Shown: in pieces, positions 55,607 to 64,000 of the stretch
How positions within the stretch are numbered: the first letter of the stretch is position 1
Layout: the number at the start of each line of letters is the position of its first letter
Notes under the pieces: generated by a model
What the model saw: the letters and a program-made list of their open reading frames with translations, nothing else
The model's database searches: none
What the model was told of the DNA's origin: nothing
Assembly (NCBI GenBank): GCA_963823675.1
Contig: CAWGMT010000012.1
Span: 1,674,001 to 1,738,000 of the forward strand
Length of the DNA stretch: 64,000 nucleotides
Origin: CAWGMT01 sp963823675
GTDB lineage: Bacteria; Planctomycetota; Planctomycetia; Isosphaerales; Isosphaeraceae
Reading direction: 5' to 3'
Position numbers and translations under genes: made by a program

Positions 55607-56582
55607 TCAAATGCGGAGTTCGTCGAGCGACTGCGCCTGGAGAAGATCGATCTGGAGCTGGGCCAGGGCCTCCGGCGAAAGCGCCTCGATGTGTTCCTTG
55701 ACTTCGGCGGACAAGGGCCCGAACTTCGCTTGCAACTGCCGCAGGGTCACCCGCCGCTCGCCCTGCTCGACGCCGCGTTCGATGCCGCGTTCGATGCCGC
55801 GTTCGATGCCGCGTTCGATACCGGCTTCGATGCCTCGCTCATAGGTGGTCTTCATGAGTGGTTCGATCTCCTGGTACGCCTCCGTGTCCAACAACTCGTG
55901 GACCCGATCCTTCTGGGCTTCGTCCAGTTCGGCATAGGCTTCAAGGCATTCGGCCAAGAGGAACTGCCGAAAGTCATTTTCCTCAGACTGGGCGATGCGC
56001 TTCAACCCCTCAACGTACAATTCGGCCTTCCGTTCGACCGGCAGCCGCATCAGCGCCGAGCGCTACACCCAGCAGGTTCTCACCCGTCGCGTACTGCTCC
56101 CCGTCCAGGGCCGGCAGGCCGACGTACGCGTATTCGAACCGCAGGACCCGCTGCTCCCAGAAGAGTTCTTCGTGGGCGTCCCAGCCGATGCCGTCCAACC
56201 CGACGCGCAGAAACAGGCCAATGGGCAGGACGGGCAGCCCGGTGTCGCGCCGCAGTTGGACATAGTAATCGAACATCCGCGGCCGGAACGTCGGCGTGCT
56301 GGCTCCCGACTCTACTTCGACGTGCACCAGCGCGACCAAGTCGGTCTCCCCCGCGCGGGGCGGCGGCGCGCCGGCCCGCAGTCGCAGCCGGGCCACCAGA
56401 TCGAGCTGCCGCTTCTCCCCCTGCGGCGGCGCCAGGAACAATTCCTTGTCGAGCCAGTCGATCTCGCCGAACTCGAGCCGGGGAGCCCATGCGGGAAAAA
56501 AGCAGAGAAAGAACGCCTCGAAGAATTCCTTGAGCAGCACCTTGAGACGCTGGTCGTGATCCGGACCGCCGGACTGCGGCAC
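55607..56582 (-). CDS. Rpn-family PD-(D/E)XK nuclease, copy 1 (2-bp deletion)
   Basis: Likely a recombination-promoting nuclease/transposase-like protein of the Rpn (YhgA-like) family. From the GTG at 56582 it reads VPQSGGPDHDQRLKVLLKEF, then FGEIDWLDKELF, LDLVARLRLRAG and VALVHVEVESGAS (acidic/Glu positions of the nuclease core), then FRPRMFDYYVQLRRDTGLPV. A four-fold GIER repeat precedes the coiled C-terminus. Compared with copy 2, two bases are missing near 56047 (CCC to C in GCGCCCTGATG), which breaks the frame between LGVALG and LMRLPVERKAELYVEGLKR. Restoring them gives 325 aa. Either a decayed copy or a consensus error. No terminal repeats of an IS were found. Confidence 0.7.
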
Positions 56583-57068
56583 GATGATCGACTCCCCGTG
56601 GTAGCTCTGGGCCAGCGTACCAGACGAGCACGACCAGACCAACAGCGAAGCCGAGTGCGGCAATGCCGAAGAACCGGCGCGCCGAGCCCGCCCGCGGTCG
56701 AGATCCCAGCGACTGGTCCCTCCCTGGGAAATCAACCAGATGAGGCTCACGCAAAGGCGCAAAGCCGCAAAGAGGCCACGCAAGGAACCCGATCGCGATA
56801 TTCTCACTCGTCCAGGCGGATTTGTGGGCTTCGCCGTTTACGTGCGTTCCGCGTGTGGGCCTCACCCTCTGCGGCCGTTCTGCTTTGCGCCTTTGCGGCT
56901 TTGCGTGAGCTCCTCCGTTCCCCGAAGCCGGTCATCTGCCTCGTTTACACTACGGGCGGGCCATCGCGGGCCGGGTTTTGGGATTTCGGATTTCGAGGTT
57001 CCTTCAAATCTCGAATTTCGGATTTCGGATTCGGTCGCGACCGTAGGCCGCGCCGTGTCTGCCGGCCC
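56583..57068. repeat. Intergenic region with inverted-repeat element and direct repeats
   Basis: The first 60 bp match the same position upstream of nuclease copy 2, showing that the duplication included the promoter. At 56747-56775 (GCTCACGCAAAGGCGCAAAG) and 56883-56911 (CTTTGCGCCTTTGCGGCTTT) a near-perfect pair of inverted repeats encloses about 105 bp, like a small non-autonomous element. From 56980 to 57036 direct repeats of ATTTCGGATTTCG follow. No gene fits in this stretch. Confidence 0.65.
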
Positions 57069-58052
57069 TCAGTCTTTCAGGCGGAGTTCCTCGAGCGATT
57101 GCGCCTGGAGAAGATCGAGTTGGAGCTGGGCCAATGCCTCCGGCGAGAGCGCTTCGACCTGTTGCCTGACTTCGGCGGACAAGGGCCCGAACTTCGCTTG
57201 CAACTGCCGCAGGGTCACCCGCCGCTCGCCCTGCTCGACGCCGCGTTCGATGCCGCGTTCGATGCCGCGTTCGATGCCGCGTTCGATACCGGCTTCGATG
57301 CCTCGCTCATAGGTGGTCTTCATGAGTGGTTCGATCTCCTGGTACGCCTCCGTGTCCAACAACTCGTGGACCCGATCCTTCTGGGCTTCGTCCAGTTCGG
57401 CATAGGCTTCAAGGCATTCGGCCAAGAGGAACTGCCGAAAGTCATTTTCTCCGGATCGAGCGATCCGTTTCAAGCCCTCGGCGTACAACTCGGCCTTCCG
57501 GTCGGCCGGAAGCTGCATCAGGGCGCTCAGCGCGACGCCCAGCAGGTTCTCGCCCGTCGCGTATTCCTCCCCATCCAGAGCCGGGAGTCCGACGTAGGCG
57601 TACTCGAATCGGACGATCCTTTGCTCCCAGAAGTGTTCTTCGTAGGCGTCCCAGCCGATGCCCTCCAGCCCGACGCGCAGAAACAGACCGATCGGCAGAA
57701 CGGGCAGACCGGTGTCGCGCCGCAGTTGCACGTAGTAGTCGAACATCCGCGGCCGGAACGCCGGTGTGCTCGCGCGCGACTCCAACTCGACGTGCACCAG
57801 CGCCACCAAGTCGGTCTCCCCCGCGCGGGGCGGCGGCGCGCCGGCCCGCAGTCGCAGCCGGGCCACCAGATCGAGGTGCCGCTTCTCCCCCTGAGGCGGC
57901 GCCAGGAACAATTCCTTGTCGAGCCAGTCGATCTCGCCGAACTCGAACCGGGGAGCCCATGCGGGAAAAAAGCAAAGGAAGAACGCCTCGAAGAATTCCT
58001 TGAGCAATACCTTGAGACGCTGGTCGTGATCGGGAACGCCGGACTGCGGCAT
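57069..58052 (-). CDS. Rpn-family PD-(D/E)XK nuclease, copy 2 (intact)
   Basis: The intact partner of copy 1, 327 aa, beginning MPQSGVPDHDQRLKVLLKEF at the ATG at 58052. A longer frame upstream has no matching ribosome site and is not shared by copy 1. The core runs GEIDWLDKELF, RHLDLVARLRLRAG, LVALVHVELESRAS, FRPRMFDYYVQLRRDTGLPV, followed by EYAYVGLPALDGEEYATGEN, LPADRKAELYAEGLKRIA, LAECLEAYAELDEAQKDRVH, then ERGIERGIERGIERGV and a leucine-rich coiled end. Related proteins are linked to DNA breakage and recombination in E. coli (RpnA type). Both copies are on the same strand about 0.5 kb apart, a tandem duplication. Function here is inferred from family likeness. Confidence 0.75.
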   Translation of the reverse strand: MPQSGVPDHDQRLKVLLKEFFEAFFLCFFPAWAPRFEFGEIDWLDKELFLAPPQGEKRHLDLVARLRLRAGAPPPRAGETDLVALVHVELESRASTPAFRPRMFDYYVQLRRDTGLPVLPIGLFLRVGLEGIGWDAYEEHFWEQRIVRFEYAYVGLPALDGEEYATGENLLGVALSALMQLPADRKAELYAEGLKRIARSGENDFRQFLLAECLEAYAELDEAQKDRVHELLDTEAYQEIEPLMKTTYERGIEAGIERGIERGIERGIERGVEQGERRVTLRQLQAKFGPLSAEVRQQVEALSPEALAQLQLDLLQAQSLEELRLKD

Positions 58053-58938
58053 GACGATCGACTCCGCTTGGCAATCCGTGGCCAGCGTACCAGACAAACA
58101 AGAGCCGTAACAGCCAATGCTCCGGTGCGGCACGGGCCTGCCCGCGAACTTTTCGCACCTTTTGGTCGCCCTTGTTGCGGATTGTTTCCTCCAATCGGGC
58201 ATGGGCGTGCTCTTCCTCGGCGACGAGCGGAAGGAGTTGGTCGCGGTGATCGAATTCGCCAGCGCGGCCACGGCTCAGCTCGTTCCCTCGAAGAGCCTGC
58301 GATCGGGCGGGCGGTGCGCGTCGAGTCCCTGCATCAGGCGCTCGAACGGGTTTCGGAGCCCGCACTGGGCAGGCATCCAACGAGTACGTCCCGATTGTAC
58401 CACCCTTTTAGGAAGCTCCGCACCCTGAGAACCCGAGCCGGCACCGTGGTTTGATGCGGGCAGCCCGCCGGCCTTGTTTGTGATGTCTGGCCTTCTTAAG
58501 CAAAGGACCTCGATAGGTCCGGGCGCTCGGTTTGCGCCTGGGGACCGTCGGACCTGCAATGCCGTGGGAACCCATTAAGTCGGAGCCTGCCGAATGCATG
58601 CGAACATTCTTATTCCGCTTGATACCGCATCGCCTGGGGCCTCAGTTCGGCTCACAGCGCGTCAAGCCGGGTACACAGTCGAAGTAGGGCCAGCCGTTCG
58701 CGGCGATCGCCTCGAGGGAACCCGGAGACCTACTGGAGTATACCGCAGGCGACGCCGAGACGAAATCGTGTCTGGCGTCAGAAAGGGACAAGAAGCGAGC
58801 AAGGCGGCCAGCGGGGCCTGCCGCCGAGCCAGACCGCCAACCGGCCCCGGGATCCTCCGGGCGCTCGATTTGAGCGCCCAAGTGGCTGATTTTCTCATCT
58901 GATCCTTGATCCGCGTCTTCAACTTAGGAGAACCCACC
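58053..58938. other. Intergenic region between nuclease 2 and the LEPR-XLL gene
   Basis: An 886-bp gap. Its first part equals the upstream part of nuclease copy 1. A hairpin GCGGGC-A-GCCCGC is at 58456-58468. Frames in the middle (for example 58594-58902) encode Arg-rich sequence without domains and are rejected as genes. The promoter of the next gene must lie here. Confidence 0.5.
58924..58930 (+). promoter_or_regulatory. Ribosome binding site of the LEPR-XLL/POMP gene
   Basis: TTAGGAG lies 8 bases before the ATG at 58939 and fixes that start over an earlier in-frame ATG at 58906, which has no such site. Confidence 0.75.
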
Positions 58939-61900
58939 ATGCGCCGGAAGATCCGCCGCTCGCTACGCACGTCATCCCCCGCACATCGTCGTGTCTTCCG
59001 GCCGGCGCTCGGTTGGCTTGAGGCGCGGACGCTTTTGTCTGGCAATCCCACGTATTACACGGTCAACCTGACCAGCGATACGGGCACCGGCTCGGGCACC
59101 GACGTCAACACCGGCAACCCTTCGGGCGACCTGCTCTGGGCCATCGAGCAGGCCAACGCCAACACCAATCCCTGCGGCAGCGTCATCAACTTCGACCCGA
59201 CAGTCTTCGCGACGTCTCAGACGATCACGCTTTCCAGCACGCTCGAGCTGTCGGAATCGCCCGGCCCCGAGGTGATCGATGCCACCGGCATCGCCGGCAC
59301 GGTGATCATCAGCGGAAACAATCAGGTCGGCGTCTTTCAGCTCGACGGAGGTGTGACGGCAACGCTCAACGGGCTGACCATCAGCGGCGGCTCGGCCAGC
59401 GACGGCGGCGGCATCCTGACCCAGAATTATGCCACCCTGACACTGGAGAGCAGCACCCTCTCCGGCAACTCGGCCACTTACGGCGCTGCCCTCGAGAACA
59501 ACTACCTGGCCACCGTGATCAACTCGGTCTTCCTGAACAACACCGCCGGCTCCCAGGGCGGCGCCATCTACAACGGCGACATCTTGAGCGTCACCGGCAG
59601 CACCTTCACGGGCAACAGCGCCAATAGCGGTCTCGGCGGCGCGATCTTCAACTACGGAGCGGCCACACTCAGCAGCGACGCCTTCACGAGCAATACAGCC
59701 GGTTACGGCGGCGCTCTGTTCAACGACCGGGGGACCCTCAGCCTCAGCGGCAGCACGGTCTCGGACAATACGGCCACCGCCGGCGGCGGCGGCGGGATCT
59801 ACAACCAGGACACCCTGACTGTCACCACCAGCACCATCGCCGGCAATGCGGCCACGGGCGGCAACGGCGGCGGGATCAACAACCAGGGCTCTCTCACCCT
59901 GACCGACTCCACCCTGGCGGATAACTCGGCCAGCAACAACGCCGGTGGCGGCCTGTTCAACAACGGGCAGGCAGTCGTCGAGGACTCCACGTTCTCGGGC
60001 AACTCGGCCGGCAACAGTGGCGGCATCTGGACCGACAACACCTTGACCGTGGTCAACAGCACCATCGCCGATAACCAGGCGGGCACCTCGGGCGGCGGGA
60101 TTAACGACTCTGGTGGATCCCTGACGGTGGTCAACAGCACGATTGCCTACAACACCAGTTGTTGCAATGGCGGCGGCGGGATCTGGACCAATGCCGCCGT
60201 CACCCTGGACAACACGATCGTGGCCGAGAACAACCTGAACAGCGACGGCTATGATCTGGCTGGACAAGGAAATGGCAGCTTCACCGGCTCGAACAACCTG
60301 GTGGTCTACGATGCCACCGGCACCCTCAACGGCAACGACAATCTGCTGGGCGTCACCGATCCCGGGATCGGCCTGTTGGCCAATAACGGCGGGCCCACCC
60401 AGACCATCGCGCTTTTCGCCGGCAGCCCGGCCGTCGACGCCGGCAGCAACGCCCTGGCGGTTGATCCCACCACCGGCCAGCCTTTGGCCTACGACCAGCG
60501 CGGCGCCGGCTTCCCACGCATCGAGGGGGCTTCGGTGGACATCGGCGCCTTCGAGCGGCCTGCCACCATTGGCAGTCCCACCGTCTACATCGTCACCGAC
60601 ACTAGCGCCAGTGTGACCGACACCGGCTCGCTCCCCTACGCCGTCGCCCAGGCCGACGCCAACGTCAACCTGGCCGGCAGCATCATCCAGTTCGACCCCA
60701 GTGTCTTTAGTGCCAGCACGCCCCAGACCATCACCCTCACGGGGACCCTGGAGCTGAGCGAGCCCTCGGGGCCGCTGACCATCACGGGTCCCGGCGCCGA
60801 TGCGGTGACTATCAACGGCAACAACACAGGGAGTGTCTTCCAGATCGTCACCAGCGAAGTGGCCGGCCTCTCGGCGTTGACCATCAGCGGTGGCTCGGCC
60901 AGCGACGGCGGCGGCATCCTGACCCAGAATTATGCCACCCTGACACTGGAGAGCAGCACCCTCTCCGGCAACTCGGCCACTTACGGCGCTGCCCTCGAGA
61001 ACAACTACCTGGCCACCGTGATCAACTCGGTCTTCCTGAACAACACCGCCGGCTCCCAGGGCGGCGCCATCTACAACGGCGACATCTTGAGCGTCACCGG
61101 CAGCACCTTCACGGGCAACAGCGCCAATAGCGGTCTCGGCGGCGCGATCTTCAACTACGGAGCGGCCACACTCAGCAGCGACGCCTTCACGAGCAATACA
61201 GCCGGTTACGGCGGCGCTCTGTTCAACGACCGGGGGACCCTCAGCCTCAGCGGCAGCACGGTCTCGGACAATACGGCCACCGCCGCCGGCGGCGGCGGGA
61301 TCTACAACCAGGAAACCCTGACTGTCACCACCAGCACGATCGCCGGCAACGCGGCCACCGGCGGCGACGGCGGCGGGATCAACAACCAGGGCACCCTCAC
61401 GCTGACCGACTCCACCCTTGCGGATAACTCGGCCAGCAACAATGCCGGTGGCGGCCTGTTCAACAACGGGCAGGCAGTCGTCGAGGACTCCACGTTCTCG
61501 GGCAACTCGGCCGGCAACAGTGGCGGCATCTGGACCGACAACACCTTGACCGTGGTCAACAGCACCATCGCCGATAACCAGGCGGGCACCTCGGGCGGCG
61601 GGATTAACGACTCTGGTGGATCCCTGACGGTGGTCAACAGCACGATTGCCTACAACACCAGTTGTTGCAATGGCGGCGGCGGGATCTGGACCAATGCCGC
61701 CGTCACCCTGGACAACACGATCGTGGCCGAGAACAACCTGAACAGCGACGGCTATGATCTGGCTGGACAAGGAAATGGCAGCTTCACCGGCTCGAACAAC
61801 CTGGTGGTCTACGATGCCACCGGCACCCTCAACGGCAACGACAATCTGCTGGGCGTCACCGATCCCGGGATCGGCCTGTTGGCCAATAACGGCGGGCCCA

Positions 61901-64000
61901 CCCAGACCATCGCGCTATTCGCCGGCAGCCCGGCCATCGACGCCGGCAGCAACGCCCTGGCGGTTGATCCCACCACCGGCCAGCCTTTGGCCTACGACCA
62001 GCGCGGCGCCGGCTACCCGCGGATCGTCAATGGGACCGTGGACATCGGGGCCTTCGAGCGACCTAGCACCATCGGCAGCCCCACCGTCTATACCGTCACC
62101 GACAACAGCGACAGCGTCACCGATACCGGCTCGCTCCCCTACGCCGTCGCCCAGGCCGATGCCAACGTCAACCTGGCCGGCAGCATCATCCAGTTCGACC
62201 CCAGCGTCTTTAACGCCAGCACCCCCCAGACCATCACCCTCACGGGGACGCTGGAATTGAGCGAGCCCTCGGGGCCGATCACCATCACCGGTCCAGGCGT
62301 CGATGCGGTGACTATCAGCGGCAACAACGCCGTCCTGGTCTTCCAGGTCGATACCGGGGAAGTGGCCAGCCTCTCCGGCTTGACCATCGCCGACGGCTCG
62401 GGCTACAACGGCGGCGGCATCCTCACCCAGGATTATGCCACCCTGACACTGAGCAACAGCACCCTCTCCGGCAACTCGGCCACTTACGGCGCTGCCCTCC
62501 AGAACGACTATCAGGCGACCGTGATCAACTCGGTCTTCCTGAACAACACCGCCGGCTCCCAGGGCGGCGCCATCTACAACTACGGCATCCTCAGCGTCAG
62601 CGGCAGCACCTTCACGGGCAACAGCGCCAGTAGCGGTGTCGGCGGCGCGATCTTCATCAACTACGGACCGGTCACCCTCAGCAGCGATGCCTTCAGCAGC
62701 AACACGGCCATCGACGGCGGCGCTCTGTTCAACGAGCGGGGGACGCTGAGCCTAAGCGGCAGCACGGTCTCGGACAATACGGCCACCGGCAGCGGCGGCC
62801 AGGGCGGCGGCGGGATCTACAACCAGGCGACCCTGACCATCACCACCAGCACGATCACCGGCAACGCGGCCACGGGCGGCAACGGCGGCGGGATCAACAA
62901 CCAGGGCACCCTCACGCTGACCGACTCCACCCTTGCGGATAACTCGGCCAGCAACAATGCCGGTGGCGGCCTGTTCAACAACGGGCAGGCAGTGATCGAG
63001 GACTCCACGTTCTCGGGCAACTCGGCCGGCAACAGTGGCGGCATCTGGACCGACAACACCTTGACCGTGGTCAACAGCACCATCGCCGATAACCAGGCGG
63101 ACACCTCGGGCGGCGGGATTAACGACTCTGGTGGATCCCTGACGGTGGTCAACAGCACGATTGCCTACAACACCAGTTGCTGCAATCGGCGGCGGGATCT
63201 GGACCAATGCCGCCGTCACCCTGGACAACACGATCGTGGCCGAGAACAACCTGAACAGCGACGGCTATGATCTGGCTGGACAAGGAAATGGCAGCTTCAC
63301 CGGCTCGAACAACCTGGTGGTCTACGATGCCACCGGCACCCTCAACGGCAACGACAATCTGCTGGGCGTGACCGATCCCGGGATCGGCCTGTTGGCCAAT
63401 AACGGCGGGCCCACCCAGACCATCGCGCTCTTGGCCGGCAGCCCGGCCATCGACGCCGGCAGCAATGCCCTGGCGGTCGATCCCACCACCGGCGATCCCC
63501 TGGCCTACGACCAGCGCGGCGCCGGCTTCCCGCGGATCGTCAACGGCACCGTGGACATCGGCGCCTTCGAGCGGCCCAGCTACCATCGGCAGTCCCACCG
63601 TCTATACCGTCACCGACAATCAGCGACAGCGTCAGCGACACCGGCTCGCTCCCCTACGCCGTCGCCCAGGCCGATGCCAACGTCAACCTGGCCGGCAGCA
63701 TCATCCAGTTCGACCCCAGCGTCTTTAACTCCAGCACCCCCCAGACCATCACGCTGGCCGCAACGCTGGAGCTGAGTGAGCCCTCGGGGCCGATCACCAT
63801 CGCCGGCCCAGGCGTCAATGCCCTGACCATCAGCGGCAACAATGCCGTCCTGGTCTTCCAGGTCGATACCGGGGAAGTGGCCAGCCTCTCCGGCATGACC
63901 ATCGCCGACGGCTCGGGCTACAACGCCGGCGGCATCTTCACCCAGGATTATGCCACCCTGACACTGAGCAACAGCACCCTCTCCGGCAACTCGGCCACTT
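58939..64000 (+). CDS. LEPR-XLL protein with POMP-like repeats (3' end off window)
   Basis: A secreted surface protein: ATG at 58939, basic leader (MRRKIRRSLRTS), LEPR-XLL variant GWLEARTLLSG at about 26-36, then a parallel beta-helix of polymorphic-outer-membrane-protein repeats (GGAIYNGDILSVTGSTFTGN, GGALFNDRGTLSLSGSTVSD, GGGINDSGGSLTVVNSTIAY) ended by a 'choice-of-anchor' segment (AGSPAVDAGSNALAVDP ... DIGAFERP). These blocks repeat every 1,503 bp (501 codons). The frame is open to 63180; between 63189 and 63622 one 2-bp loss and two 1-bp gains, seen by comparison with the earlier units, shift it out and back into the original frame, so the gene reads on at the right edge. The cell-surface adhesion role is inferred. 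No stop is seen in the restored frame. Confidence 0.8.
59401..64000 (+). repeat. 1,503-bp tandem repeats within the POMP-like gene
   Basis: Unit starts, taken at the codon before GGGILTQ, are at 59401, 60904, 62407 and 63922. Units 1 and 2 differ by 1,503 bp and are nearly identical over more than 1 kb, including silent positions. Unit 3 is more divergent in its first third (SGYNGGGILTQDYATLTLSN) and 1,515 bp long after its indels. The fourth is cut by the window edge. The array reflects recent duplication of a full helix block. Confidence 0.85.

Noticed and set aside
55995..58454. 819-codon open frame on the + strand
   Set aside because: It runs antisense through both nuclease copies and the intergenic repeats. 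The nuclease frames on the - strand hold the conserved motifs.
58594..58902. 102-codon open frame upstream of the POMP-like gene
   Set aside because: Arg-rich translation, no ribosome site and no domain.
58972..61770. 932-codon open frame on the - strand
   Set aside because: Mirror of the POMP-like repeats, no ribosome site or domain.

Overview
The window is high-GC DNA from a planctomycete, most likely of the Isosphaeraceae type. Signs of this are three membrane-anchored Ser/Thr kinases with WD40 or TPR sensor regions, an ECF sigma factor next to one of them, an arylsulfatase, a PEP-CTERM protein, and three secreted proteins with LEPR-XLL-type N-terminal sorting motifs (LEHRQLLS, LEMRRLLS, LEARTLLS). 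No tRNA, rRNA or CRISPR array was seen.

Layout. 1-4474 (-): a kinase/WD40/TPR protein running off the left edge. 5254-6622 (+): sulfatase. 6.9-7.2 kb: a gene fragment. 7255-8430 (+): carboxypeptidase-regulatory-like protein, convergent with a LEPR-XLL protein (8541-9773, -). 9972-12227 (-): two paralogous exported coiled-coil proteins, followed by asnS (12251-13664, -). 13932-15143 (+): glycosyltransferase. 15691-18879 (+): kinase/TPR. 19550-20458 (+): glycosyltransferase-like protein. 21059-44139 (+): one giant gene of about 7,692 codons. 44208-45971 (-): glycosyltransferase. 46077-48550 (-): transglutaminase-like/fibronectin protein. 48661-49116 (-): DCC-family thiol oxidoreductase. 49441-50433 (+): PEP-CTERM beta-propeller. 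51021-55229 (+): ECF sigma plus kinase/WD40. 55.2-58.1 kb: repeats and two tandem Rpn-type nucleases. 58939 to the right edge (+): LEPR-XLL protein with POMP-like repeats.

The centrepiece is the giant secreted protein. In order it has a LEPR-XLL signal, about 10.5 kb of right-handed beta-helix repeats, PKD domains, 18 exact 84-bp RTX-like repeats, a metzincin metallopeptidase (HELGHLSGLIHGD plus a Met-turn), a PPC domain, a PKD/Ig series with a 282-bp tandem array, a TadG-like 'SGN' domain, and a C-terminal sedolisin (S53) serine peptidase. Two unrelated peptidases in one adhesin-like polypeptide is the most unusual finding here.

The sequence carries many apparent 1-2 base indels in otherwise well-conserved genes (asnS has four), mostly in short homopolymers or GC-rich runs. 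When they are corrected, the genes reach the expected family length or match their internal repeats. I treat them mainly as consensus errors or very recent lesions and annotate the full genes. All frameshift-bridged gene models are therefore reconstructions, not single open frames.
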